Position numbers and translations under genes: made by a program. The notes below the pieces were generated by a model. That model ran no database searches. It worked only from the letters and a program-made list of their open reading frames with translations, and was not told the origin of the DNA. From Candidatus Poribacteria bacterium (lineage in GTDB: Bacteria; Poribacteria; WGA-4E; PCPOR2b), in contig JAJEAL010000057.1 in the NCBI GenBank assembly GCA_022822785.1, forward strand, positions 1 to 35,119: a stretch of 35,119 nucleotides of DNA, given 5' to 3'. Shown one piece after another: positions 26,123 to 33,931 of this stretch (positions are counted from its first letter, which is position 1; each line of letters begins with the position of its first letter).

Positions 26123-27019
26123 CTAATTGACTCGCTGGAAGAAGGTCGTCAACCAAGTGATTCCGAAGAGCTCGAGAATGACGCCAATTACAATAGCACC
26201 AAAAATCATTACCTTGCCGTAATCCTGTCCTTTGAGGCTGCCAAGCAACATCGGCTCACGGGACAGATACGCGCTAGCCGCATATAGCTCCTCGCCAATT
26301 AGCGTATAGTCACACGCAGCGATGAAGAAAGGCAGCTGATGCTCCTTGTCGGTTCCTGCAATCTGGATCGCCCCAATGGAATTGCCGGTTTCCGCCAAAA
26401 TCAGCGATTCAGCGAAGAACGAACCTTGTAGAAAAACAGCTGCAGGTTCTTCCCGAACCATCATCCCATCAACACCCGCGGCGTAAGCAAATTGGCTTTC
26501 AGTCAGGAAGAAGATATTCTCCTCATTGTAGGCATCAGGTCGTCCTTCATTGAGGTAGGCGGTTCTGACCATTTCCCGAACAACATTCATTACAATCGGA
26601 TCGTTGCACGGGACGCGTAGTGGCGTTTCATAGTCCGCGGTCTTCTGCGCTACTTGGCTGAGGATGTTCATACTCGCGATGGTAGCAACATTGCTGACGC
26701 CTCCTAAGCCGAGGATGTACATAATTGAACGTCCCATCTCTGTTGCTCGACCTATCGCCTCGTCCACCGCTTCAAGTCCGGGAATACGGCGGATAAACAA
26801 TTCCTTACCACTCCGGGCGTGATAGATACAATACACCACCGTAGCGGAGTATAGGAGGACGGCAAGAAAAATCCATATCTTGTTAGTGTCAAACCATTGG
26901 GCATCTTCAATCGTAGTTGCCTCTTGTGCAAAGGCGTTAGCAGCGTACCCAAGCACAACAACTAGTAGAACTAGCCCTTGAATGACCGGGGACGAACAAA
27001 AAGTTCTTGGTCCCTTCAT
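26123..27019 (-). CDS. Signal-peptide membrane protein, possibly DUF6754-like (gene 1 of module)
   Basis: The ATG at about 27019 follows a GGAGG site and opens a signal peptide (VLLVVVLGYAANAFA, likely cut after AFA); a longer frame to 27076 lacks these. Of the 298 residues, a first membrane segment (IWIFLAVLLYSATVVYCIYHA) is followed by a soluble region and a C-terminal segment (VMIFGAIVIGVILELFGITWL). The soluble part contains IRRIPGLEAVDEAIGRATEMGRS, LSQVAQKTADYETPLRVP and a later ESQFAYAAGVDGMM. From memory this resembles uncharacterised DUF6754 proteins, with low certainty. It is the first gene of the membrane module. Confidence 0.75.
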   Translation of the reverse strand: MKGPRTFCSSPVIQGLVLLVVVLGYAANAFAQEATTIEDAQWFDTNKIWIFLAVLLYSATVVYCIYHARSGKELFIRRIPGLEAVDEAIGRATEMGRSIMYILGLGGVSNVATIASMNILSQVAQKTADYETPLRVPCNDPIVMNVVREMVRTAYLNEGRPDAYNEENIFFLTESQFAYAAGVDGMMVREEPAAVFLQGSFFAESLILAETGNSIGAIQIAGTDKEHQLPFFIAACDYTLIGEELYAASAYLSREPMLLGSLKGQDYGKVMIFGAIVIGVILELFGITWLTTFFQRVN

Positions 27020-27097
27020 TTTGTAACCTCCAGTCTGTAGGTTCGATACGGCTGTTTCTAGGGGTGAACATATCATGATTAAGCTGCGCTTACAGCA

Positions 27098-27103
27098 CTA
27101 TAT
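27098..27103 (-). promoter_or_regulatory. Possible -10 box for the membrane-module operon
   Basis: On the minus strand TATAGT (27098-27103) lies about 80 bases before the first gene of the module. No good -35 box stands 17 bases upstream (only a T-rich TTTCCT), so the call is weak. Confidence 0.25.
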
Positions 27104-27192
27104 CACAAGCTTATTAAAAAGGAAACAGGATGCAGTCACTTTTCTGAATGGATATTGATTTGCTTTTGAAGTTCTGTTGAGATAAACCACAA

Positions 27193-28146
27193 TTAGAATC
27201 CGCGCCTCTTCCCAACAACATTTCGCAGCGGTTCCCCTTTCAGATAGCGTTCCAAGTTCTCGCAAAAAAATTCAAAGGTCTTGCGCGGACGATGTTGGGA
27301 GGAACCTGCTCGATGGGGAGTTATAATGAGGTTAGGAGCCTCCCAGAGTGGACTCTCCGGGGGAGGTGGTTCAATTTCGGTTACATCTAAACCAGCACCG
27401 GCGATTTCCCCGTTGTTGAGTGCGTCAACGAGGGCGTCTTCGTCAATAATCCCGCCGCGAGTGACGTTGACTAGGTAGGCAGTCGGTTTCATCGCAGAAA
27501 ATTCCTCGATTCCAATCAGATGATAGGTCTCCGGGGTTTTGGGGCAGGCAAGCATGACCGCATCGGAACGCCTAAGTAGGTCGTGTAGGTTTGCCCGTGT
27601 CGCAGGTTTTAATTCAGCTACCTCGTCCGGTTTGTCTTCGCGCACCGGATCAACGGCTAAGATTGTCATATTATAACCACGAGCGCGCTGCACCATTTCC
27701 ATGCCAAAGCCACCCAAACCGATAATACCGAGAGTGCTGCCTGTCAGTTCAACCACTGGCATCTGCCATGCACGACGTCCCTCGTTTCCCATGACATGCG
27801 GGATACCTCGTGCTAGGGAAAGCAGCAGTGCCCATGCGTGTTCCCCGCCTTGGCTCGCGTAAAGTCCAGCCATGTTGGTGACTGTCACCTCATCTCTTTC
27901 GATGATTTCTGGGAACAGAAAATTATCCATGCCGGCGCTATTGGACTGAATCCAGCGTAGGTTCGGGGCAGCCGCACAAACCGAAGGCAGAAAAAGCCCC
28001 AATATAACCTTTGTCTCTGATGCAAACTGGAGCGCTTCCTCCTCGCTAGTAGCGTGGCAAACTTCGTGGTCGCCGTATTTGTGTGCAATTTGTTGGAAGG
28101 TTTCAATCTGTGCTTCGTCGAAGGCAAAATGGATCAGTATTCTCAT
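27193..28146 (-). CDS. D-2-hydroxyacid dehydrogenase (NAD-binding)
   Basis: This 317-residue protein reduces a 2-keto acid to a D-2-hydroxy acid, or the reverse, with NAD(P). The NAD fold is GIIGLGGFGME (140-150 region, GLGGFG at 143-148). Catalytic residues of the family are present: R230 in LVNVTRGGIID, the Glu of GLDVTEIEPPP (about 257-259) and H278 in IITPHRAGSS. Length is normal. It is a lone minus-strand gene, divergent from the amidohydrolase gene. With the neighbouring sugar-acid enzymes, glyoxylate, hydroxypyruvate or a keto-sugar acid are plausible substrates. Confidence 0.92.
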   Translation of the reverse strand: MRILIHFAFDEAQIETFQQIAHKYGDHEVCHATSEEEALQFASETKVILGLFLPSVCAAAPNLRWIQSNSAGMDNFLFPEIIERDEVTVTNMAGLYASQGGEHAWALLLSLARGIPHVMGNEGRRAWQMPVVELTGSTLGIIGLGGFGMEMVQRARGYNMTILAVDPVREDKPDEVAELKPATRANLHDLLRRSDAVMLACPKTPETYHLIGIEEFSAMKPTAYLVNVTRGGIIDEDALVDALNNGEIAGAGLDVTEIEPPPPESPLWEAPNLIITPHRAGSSQHRPRKTFEFFCENLERYLKGEPLRNVVGKRRGF

Positions 28147-28326
28147 GCTTGTTTCCTAAAAGACCAATCTCCATGAAAATAGGGACCGGTGGGAAAAATT
28201 TGATGGTAGTTCACTTCAACTATGTTATCATCTTATCATAGGTTGTTTTTTACAACAAGAAAAAAAGTGACACAATGCAGGTATTTATTCCATTCCAACC
28301 CTGAACCAGAATGGACGGAGGATAAC

Positions 28327-29220
28327 ATGATTATTGACTCACATCAGCACGCATACTATCACGGCCTCAATCCTGCCGGTGTCATTGCAGAGATGGATGA
28401 CTTCGGAATTGACGTAACTTGGCTGCTGACTTGGTATCATCCACCGGCGGAGGATGCGCCGGGCAGTTGCTATGCCTTTAATCCGTGCAATATCCGACCA
28501 GATGGCACACATGCGGGTGCGACGTTAGATGAATTACTCGATGCGCGAAATCGTTATCCTGACCGCTTTATCGCCGGGTATTGTCCGTGCCCGTCTGAGG
28601 GGGACGCCTCTTCACTTTTTGAAGCTGCTTATCACATGCACGGGGTGCGGGTTTGTGGTGAGTGGAGCTATCGAATGTTGTTGGACGACCCACGTGCACT
28701 TGAACTGTTCCACAAAGCTGGCGAACTCAAGTGTCCGGTAGTATTGCACTTGGACGTGCCTTACCTGCCGGACGAGAATGGCAATCAGGTTTACCAAACT
28801 CACTGGTACGGTGGTGGGGCAGCTCCTCTAGAGCGCACCTTGCAGGCATGTCCCGAAACGATTTTTATTGGCCATGCCCCCGGTTTTTGGCGGTATATCA
28901 GCGGCGATGCTGAAACCGATTTGGCAACCTACCCATGCGGACCAATCACCCCCGGCGGCCAAGTACAGCGGCTTCTCAATACTTATCCGAACCTCTACGC
29001 AGATCTGTCTGCTGGATCTGGGCTAGGGGCGTTGCAGCGGGACGTGGGGCACGCACGGGAATTTCTCGCCCGCTATGCGGATCGTTTACTCTTCGGCAGA
29101 GATCAACACGGACAAGCACTACAATTGTTTCTGCAGGAACTAGAGCTTTCCATCGAAGTAGCGAACAAAATTTTTTACCAGAACGCACTCGCCTTGGTGC
29201 CCCTTGAGAATAATGATTGA
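28327..29220 (+). CDS. Amidohydrolase-family (amidohydro-rel/TIM-barrel) hydrolase
   Basis: The ATG at 28327 has GGAGG upstream and starts MIIDSHQHA, placing the metal-binding HxH (H6, H8) at the N-terminus as in amidohydrolase 2 proteins. The earlier frame start at 28222 is not needed. Further metal or catalytic positions are the His in VVLHLDVPY and FIGHAPGFW and the Asp in LLFGRDQHG near the end. At 297 residues it has the size of single-domain members, which include lactonases and decarboxylases acting on sugar lactones or aromatic acids. It is the first of two plus-strand genes before a mannonate-dehydratase-like gene, 107 bases away. Confidence 0.87.
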   Translation: MIIDSHQHAYYHGLNPAGVIAEMDDFGIDVTWLLTWYHPPAEDAPGSCYAFNPCNIRPDGTHAGATLDELLDARNRYPDRFIAGYCPCPSEGDASSLFEAAYHMHGVRVCGEWSYRMLLDDPRALELFHKAGELKCPVVLHLDVPYLPDENGNQVYQTHWYGGGAAPLERTLQACPETIFIGHAPGFWRYISGDAETDLATYPCGPITPGGQVQRLLNTYPNLYADLSAGSGLGALQRDVGHAREFLARYADRLLFGRDQHGQALQLFLQELELSIEVANKIFYQNALALVPLENND

Positions 29221-29248
29221 AGCACAGCAACGAAAATCTTAATCGGTA

Positions 29249-29277
29249 TTGACGGTCTCTTTGCTTTCTGCTAAAAT
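29249..29277 (+). promoter_or_regulatory. Candidate sigma-70 promoter for the mannonate-dehydratase-like gene
   Basis: TTGACG (29249-29254) and TAAAAT (29272-29277) each match five of six consensus bases and are 17 bases apart, about 50 bases before the ATG at 29328. AGGAGA (29314-29319) is the ribosome site. Confidence 0.6.
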
Positions 29278-29327
29278 AGCTGACAATAGTTCTTCACTTC
29301 ACATCTCAAATATAGGAGAATAGAATC

Positions 29328-30344
29328 ATGGCAAAACACCCAATGGATAACATCGAACCGGGTATCAAGGTTACCGCACAGATGTCTCCTGAACCGACAG
29401 AGGAAGATTTACAATTTACTAGACAGATGGGGGTCGAATATGTAGTACTCTGGACGGACGGCGAACACGCCAATTACGACTATTTTATGAGTCGGCGGGA
29501 AATCTTCGAGAACGCCGGACTAAAAATCTACGGCTTCGGCAACAGCGATGTCCACAATCAGGACGCGATTGTGCTGAACTTGCCCAACCGCGATGCAAAG
29601 GTAGAACAGTACAAACGATATATCCGCGACCTAGGACGCGCCGGTATTCCCTATACCACCTACGCCCACATGGGTAACGGTATTTGGAGCACGGAACGTG
29701 AGACAACCCGCGGTGGCGCGAGTGCGAGAGGATTTGACCTAGACAAAGCGCAAGAAGGGCATTGGCGAGAGAAAACTTACCAGATGCCCCTCTCACATGG
29801 ACGCGAATATTCGGAGCAGGAGATCTGGGACAACTACACCCATTTCATCAAGGAAGCCGCTCCGGTGGCGGAGGAAGCCGGCGTGATGATCGGCATCCAT
29901 CCAGATGATCCCCCTGTACCCAAGCTGGCAGGCATCCCACGCTGTATCTTCAGCAGTTTTGAAGGCTACAAACGAGCGCTTGAAATCGCTGACAGTCCCA
30001 ACGTCGGCATGTGCCTCTGTGTCGGTTGCTGGCTAGAAGGGGGCGAGTTGATGGGTAAGGATGTCCTAGAATCCATGCGCTTCTTCGGTGAATGGGGCAA
30101 GGTCTTCAAGGTACATTTCCGCAACGTAGACCAACCACTGCCACACTTTGTTGAGACCTTTGTGGACAATGGATATCAGGACATGTACCAAGTGATGAAG
30201 GTGATGCGTGAAGTCAATTTCAAGGGCGTTGCAATTCCAGACCACATTCCGTCTATGGTGGGTGATCGAAGCGGAACAGCGTACACCATCGCCTACATGA
30301 ACGCACTTGTCAAGCGAGCCAATGAGGAGGTCGGCGAAGCGTAG
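29328..30344 (+). CDS. Mannonate dehydratase-like TIM-barrel enzyme (UxuA family)
   Basis: The 338-residue protein resembles UxuA, which converts D-mannonate to 2-keto-3-deoxygluconate in uronate catabolism. Family marks: GVEYVVLWTDG near the start, VMIGIHPDDPPVP (about 187-199), GMCLCVGCWLEGG in the middle, KVHFRNVDQPLPHFVETF (about 260-278) with a metal His and the YQDMYQVMKVM segment, and AIPDHIPSM near the end. It is somewhat shorter than E. coli UxuA (394). It has its own good promoter. Its stop is three bases from the convergent PPS gene, so the two transcripts must overlap or end within the genes. Confidence 0.82.
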   Translation: MAKHPMDNIEPGIKVTAQMSPEPTEEDLQFTRQMGVEYVVLWTDGEHANYDYFMSRREIFENAGLKIYGFGNSDVHNQDAIVLNLPNRDAKVEQYKRYIRDLGRAGIPYTTYAHMGNGIWSTERETTRGGASARGFDLDKAQEGHWREKTYQMPLSHGREYSEQEIWDNYTHFIKEAAPVAEEAGVMIGIHPDDPPVPKLAGIPRCIFSSFEGYKRALEIADSPNVGMCLCVGCWLEGGELMGKDVLESMRFFGEWGKVFKVHFRNVDQPLPHFVETFVDNGYQDMYQVMKVMREVNFKGVAIPDHIPSMVGDRSGTAYTIAYMNALVKRANEEVGEA

Positions 30345-30347
30345 GGA

Positions 30348-31085
30348 TTATCGCTCTCGGCGAATCCATTGAATTGCCACCTGTAGGGCATTGTCGTTGC
30401 TGTATTGGGAGACTATTTCTCTTAACAAAATGGGAGCCGTTTTTTTTAACGCTTGGACCTCCTGAATCAGCAGTGGCAGAGCCCGCACGACATTATCCAC
30501 AATGGTTATACCAGCTCCCGTAGCGGTTCGAGACATGGGGTTCAGGTCAACCGTTACCACCGTTTTGCCCATCTTCTGCAACGCCTCACAGCGGTCACCA
30601 TCCTCAAGAGGGACGAACACCACATCAGCGCGAAAAATGCCCTCCGGATGGACAAACTTCCGGTTCGAGTCGATAAACGAGAGTTGCGCGTCTGTTGTAG
30701 GCATTAATACGTCAACCGCACCATGTTTTCGGAGATGCGCCTGTATCGCGGCTTCCCGTTCCTTTGAGGCGTGAAAGATATTCACCTCTAACGGAGCTTT
30801 GAGGACGTTTCCTAACGTCACCAATTCACCGGGAATCAATGCTGCAACATTTCCATTAACGGAGACTACGGGATGCTTGGCAAGCAGGAGGGTAGCTACC
30901 CCGGCGCGGATTGCATCCATGGCGAAGGGTTGTGTTTCTTCTCCGATGAGGTAGTCAAAGGCTTCGCCGCGACCATGTGCCATCAGGCCGTGGATGGAAG
31001 TCACACCACTCTCTACGCCGGCGACAATCGTATCCCGCAGCTTCAGCGACACATACCGAGGATGGCTCTCAGGGACATCGCTCAT
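30348..31085 (-). CDS. 4-phosphopantoate--beta-alanine ligase (archaeal phosphopantothenate synthetase)
   Basis: This enzyme joins 4-phosphopantoate and beta-alanine with ATP to make 4'-phosphopantothenate, the archaeal route to coenzyme A. The 245 residues match the PPS family (DUF137/COG1701) along the whole chain: the opening IPxSHPRY-like VPESHPRY, GVTSIHGL, AHGRGEAFDYLIGE (36-49), VVSVNGNVAAL (73-83), VEGIFRADVV-type HPEGIFRADVVFVPLEDGDR (146-165), DLNPMSRTA (180-188) and TIVDNVVRALPLL. Length is typical. The start ATG overlaps the stop of the pantoate kinase gene by four bases. Canonical bacteria use PanC and CoaA instead. I expect this pair to replace them, which cannot be checked in this window. 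Confidence 0.93.
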   Translation of the reverse strand: MSDVPESHPRYVSLKLRDTIVAGVESGVTSIHGLMAHGRGEAFDYLIGEETQPFAMDAIRAGVATLLLAKHPVVSVNGNVAALIPGELVTLGNVLKAPLEVNIFHASKEREAAIQAHLRKHGAVDVLMPTTDAQLSFIDSNRKFVHPEGIFRADVVFVPLEDGDRCEALQKMGKTVVTVDLNPMSRTATGAGITIVDNVVRALPLLIQEVQALKKTAPILLREIVSQYSNDNALQVAIQWIRRER

Positions 31086-31921
31086 AACAACCTCCCTCTT
31101 TCACCTTCAGAGAGTTTTGTTTCGGTGGCTCCTTCAAAAGGGTGGGTGCTGAACACCGCATTTCCCAACATAATCATAGACGCAGCCCCGCCCACCTCCT
31201 CGATTTTATGGATGATGTCTAGCACACGCGTGTCTTCTAACAACCCGCTATTGAGGGAGAATTGTTTGGACAACCGAATACAAGCGTTAAAGTCAACCGC
31301 CTCTGCTTTCGTCAGTTTTTCTAAAGCCTGCAATGTTTCATCCGCTGCTCTATTGATACGCTCTCTCCGTTCAGCATTTTCAAGGATTGTTTTGGTCTGG
31401 ATAGAGCTGAAATATCGGTAATAGATGGACTGTTCTGGAATCGGTAGACGTTCTGCAGCGAGGGGGTAGCCCACCTTCAATTTGACGAGACAACCACCGT
31501 GGTATTGGGCGCAAACATCTCCCAGTCCCGTTCGATTCTCCACTTCAGCTATGTGGGCGGTCATCGCCAATTCTTCCTCAGGTTTACCTAATTCTAGTAA
31601 GGCATTGAGTGCATACGCTGTCCCGATCGAAGCAGCGCCACTCAATCCAAAACCGCATCCGAGCGGCAAAGGAGAAGCAATTTCCACTCGAATCGGTTCG
31701 GGGGTCAACTTATGAATGACCGACAAAACGGTGGGAAAATGAATTTCGCTTTCGTTAAATTGGACAGTGGTCTGGTCACTATGCTGGGACACCGTTACAA
31801 CAACACCCTCTGTAATGGTAAACCCCATACCGAGCGAGTGCATCTTGGTTGGTTCCGGGTGAGGAATAATCTTGAATACGCAGGAGAGATTGCCGGGTGC
31901 GAATGCTTTCGCCTGTGTCAT
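31082..31921 (-). CDS. Pantoate kinase (GHMP family, archaeal type)
   Basis: The 279-residue protein phosphorylates pantoate to 4-phosphopantoate with ATP, the step before PPS in archaeal CoA synthesis. The GHMP phosphate-binding motif is PLPLGCGFGLSGAASIG (84-100). AKAFAPGNLSCVF at the N-terminus is the usual GHMP opening, and the PoK-type stretch HIAEVENRTGLGDV (123-136) with the following gly-rich QYHGGCL (139-145) is characteristic. Length fits COG1829 proteins (archaeal PoK about 290). It is the first gene of a two-gene operon, overlapping PPS by four bases. A perfect consensus promoter lies about 70 bases upstream of the ATG. Ribosome site weak (AAGG far upstream). Confidence 0.92.
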   Translation of the reverse strand: MTQAKAFAPGNLSCVFKIIPHPEPTKMHSLGMGFTITEGVVVTVSQHSDQTTVQFNESEIHFPTVLSVIHKLTPEPIRVEIASPLPLGCGFGLSGAASIGTAYALNALLELGKPEEELAMTAHIAEVENRTGLGDVCAQYHGGCLVKLKVGYPLAAERLPIPEQSIYYRYFSSIQTKTILENAERRERINRAADETLQALEKLTKAEAVDFNACIRLSKQFSLNSGLLEDTRVLDIIHKIEEVGGAASMIMLGNAVFSTHPFEGATETKLSEGERGRLL

Positions 31922-31990
31922 GTTTTTCGCTATTTTAACCTTGTTTCCATTGAGATAGGTTGGGTGAATTTGGCAAATTTATCATCAAAT

Positions 31991-32018
31991 ATTATACAGA
32001 TCTGTCAGGCAATGTCAA
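31991..32018 (-). promoter_or_regulatory. Perfect sigma-70 consensus promoter for the pantoate kinase/PPS operon
   Basis: On the minus strand TTGACA (32013-32018) and TATAAT (31991-31996) are exact consensus hexamers separated by 16 bases. They lie 70 to 97 bases upstream of the pantoate kinase start. A plus-strand candidate (TTGGCA 31970-31975, TATACA 31993-31998, 17 bases apart) overlaps the same DNA and could serve the divergent gene. Confidence 0.75.
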
Positions 32019-32103
32019 CGGAAATCAGCAATCTGAGAAATAGATAAGTATGTAAATCAAAGTGAGAATTTTAGAATTAACTCAATCAGTTCAAGGACGG
32101 TTT

Positions 32104-32898
32104 ATGAATGAAATAATTCTATCTTGTACGACGTGTGCGTTGCGAAATCCACCTCTGGATGAAATTGCAGAAACGTTCAAAAATGCACCGAAAGCGGGGT
32201 ATACCTATTGGGGGTTGGCGGGGCCCATCACTTGGACCCCCGGACTTATCCGCTGGTTAGATACAGAGAAGCTCCAGTGTCAGGCAGCTGAAGTGGGGCT
32301 GAAAGGGCTAACAGAGGTCTACGCGTCACCAATCTCTACTGATTCCGTTGAGGTAGCAGAAAGTTCCGTTGATGCTTTACTTCTTAATGTTGAAGCGGCT
32401 ATCAAACTCAAATGCCCGCTAATTGTGTTTTCAGGCGGAAAACGGCAGGTGACTGGTCTAGTAAACACGCTCGCCGGGCTCGACAAACTCGTTAAGGCAA
32501 TTGCTGACCTACCTGTGAAAGTGGCATTGGAACCACATGTGGGCTCTCAATTCCAGGATGAAACGGACTATGCGGAAATCTTCGCACACATCAGTACAAA
32601 GCAGATCGGTATTACAATTGATACGGGACACTTTCATGTAGCTGGTGTGGACTGGAAAGCACTTATCCGCAAATACCCTGACCGCATTTACAACGTACAT
32701 GTAAAAGACCACATTGGTCCTCAGTCTGTTCCAATCGGGGATGGTGAAGTTGATATACCGGGGTTAATCCATGAGCTTCGTGCGATTGATTACCACGGTC
32801 CACTTGCTGTGGAGTTGGAGGTAGAAGATCTAGAAAACCTTCCCCGGTATGTTGCTAATGCTTACCACTACCTGTCAAGCTTGATTCACACCCAATAG
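32104..32898 (+). CDS. Sugar phosphate isomerase/epimerase-like TIM barrel (AP endonuclease 2 family)
   Basis: With ATG at 32104 behind AAGGA, the protein has 264 residues; a GTG start at 32062 adds 14 residues that do not look conserved. It belongs to the xylose-isomerase-like/AP_endonuc_2 superfamily. Metal-binding residues of the fold are visible: E143 in LEPH, D173 and H176 in TIDTGHFH, H199 in VHVKDH and the late Glu in LAVELEV. GDGEVDIPGLIHELRAIDY is the standard last strand-helix pair. Such enzymes isomerise or epimerise keto sugars. It is divergent from the pantoate kinase gene and convergent with the Kelch gene, 12 bases away. Confidence 0.88.
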   Translation: MNEIILSCTTCALRNPPLDEIAETFKNAPKAGYTYWGLAGPITWTPGLIRWLDTEKLQCQAAEVGLKGLTEVYASPISTDSVEVAESSVDALLLNVEAAIKLKCPLIVFSGGKRQVTGLVNTLAGLDKLVKAIADLPVKVALEPHVGSQFQDETDYAEIFAHISTKQIGITIDTGHFHVAGVDWKALIRKYPDRIYNVHVKDHIGPQSVPIGDGEVDIPGLIHELRAIDYHGPLAVELEVEDLENLPRYVANAYHYLSSLIHTQ

Positions 32899-32910
32899 CA
32901 GGTAGTCTCC

Positions 32911-33915
32911 TCAATGGTACTTTAACGCACTCCATGTTGTAGTAAGTTTGCCCATGGATTGGACGCTTTGCGGCAGAAATCCGGTATCATACGCTTCCAC
33001 AGTTGAAAGTGCCCGGCGTAACAACCCCTGCGACCCACCGATAGCATATACCTTCCCGTTGACAGCACTGGTAGAAAGATTTCCTCTTAACGTGGGCATG
33101 TCCGGCAACTTCGCCCAAGCATCTATTACCGGGTCATAGACTTCAACATTCCGAAGCCCATCACGACCATTTGGGGTTCCTCCAACAGCATAAATTTTAT
33201 CATTGACAACACTAGTCGATAGCCCCCATCGTGGCGTAGGCATATCTTCTCCTTGCGCCCAACTGTTCGTCACTGGGTCATAGATTTCAACGGTGCGAAG
33301 ACTTTCAAAGCCGTTTGGTGTACCTCCAATAGCGTAAATTTTATCATTGACAACACTGGTTGATAGCCCCCATCGCGGCGTGGGCATATTTTCTTTTCGT
33401 GCCCAACTGTTTGTCGCTGGATCGTACACCTCGACCGTCATCAGCGCGGCCTCATCGCCTCCAATAGCGTAAATTTTCCCATTAACGACACTGGTTGATA
33501 GCCCCCATCGCGGCGTGGGCATATTTTCTTTTCGTGCCCAACTGTTTGTCGCTGGATTATATGCCTCAACGACAGCAAGCATCCCACCCAGGTTTCCACC
33601 CCCAATGGCATAAATGCTTTCAGCCACTGTACTCGTGGAAAACCCCTCGCGTGGGGTTGGCATGTTGGCTTTCCTCGCCCATCTGTCTTTCACGGGATTA
33701 TATTCTTCTGTCTTAGATAGAAGTGTATTTCCCACTCTTCCCCCGACGGCATAAATCTTTCCGCCTACCGCACTGGTCGACAGCCCAAACCTTGCGGTTA
33801 GCATATCCGCTTTTTGACTCCATTCTCCCACCTTGGTAAGACTGAGCGGAGGCGTAATCCAGAAAATTGCAATCAATATGAGAACGGTTTTTAACGTCAA
33901 TCTTCTCAGGATCAA
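32911..33915 (-). CDS. Secreted six-repeat Kelch protein
   Basis: The 334-residue protein begins with a signal sequence or anchor (LKTVLILIAIFWITPPLSL) and then has six Kelch motifs of about 46 residues, each with a W...MPTPR.GLSTS.V..KIYA.GG pattern followed by VE.YDP. Six units suggest a closed six-bladed beta-propeller, probably outside the cytoplasm, used to bind proteins or glycans. The third and fourth repeats are nearly identical; their DNA shares a perfect 70-base block, showing recent duplication or gene conversion. The short tail ending KLTTTWSALKYH looks like a normal C-terminus. No catalytic residues (such as the galactose-oxidase copper ligands) are seen. Confidence 0.9.
   Translation of the reverse strand: MILRRLTLKTVLILIAIFWITPPLSLTKVGEWSQKADMLTARFGLSTSAVGGKIYAVGGRVGNTLLSKTEEYNPVKDRWARKANMPTPREGFSTSTVAESIYAIGGGNLGGMLAVVEAYNPATNSWARKENMPTPRWGLSTSVVNGKIYAIGGDEAALMTVEVYDPATNSWARKENMPTPRWGLSTSVVNDKIYAIGGTPNGFESLRTVEIYDPVTNSWAQGEDMPTPRWGLSTSVVNDKIYAVGGTPNGRDGLRNVEVYDPVIDAWAKLPDMPTLRGNLSTSAVNGKVYAIGGSQGLLRRALSTVEAYDTGFLPQSVQSMGKLTTTWSALKYH
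33353..33557. repeat. 70-bp perfect direct repeat inside the Kelch gene
   Basis: Bases 33353-33422 and 33488-33557 are identical and 135 bases apart, encoding the same part of two neighbouring Kelch blades. A third, more diverged copy begins near 33215. The 135-base period equals one 45-residue blade. Confidence 0.9.
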
Positions 33916-33931
33916 GGCTTTGTTCCTTTAG

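Noticed and set aside
28222-28326. Longer start for the amidohydrolase at 28222
   Set aside because: The 35 extra residues are unlike the family; MIIDSHQHA at 28327 with GGAGG upstream is the normal N-terminus.
30873-31421. 182-codon open frame antisense to the PPS and pantoate kinase genes
   Set aside because: It spans the junction of two conserved genes on the other strand and has no protein-like composition.
33215-33557. Regularly spaced repeats that could suggest a CRISPR array
   Set aside because: The 135-base period, coding frame and W...MPTPR motifs show they are Kelch blades.
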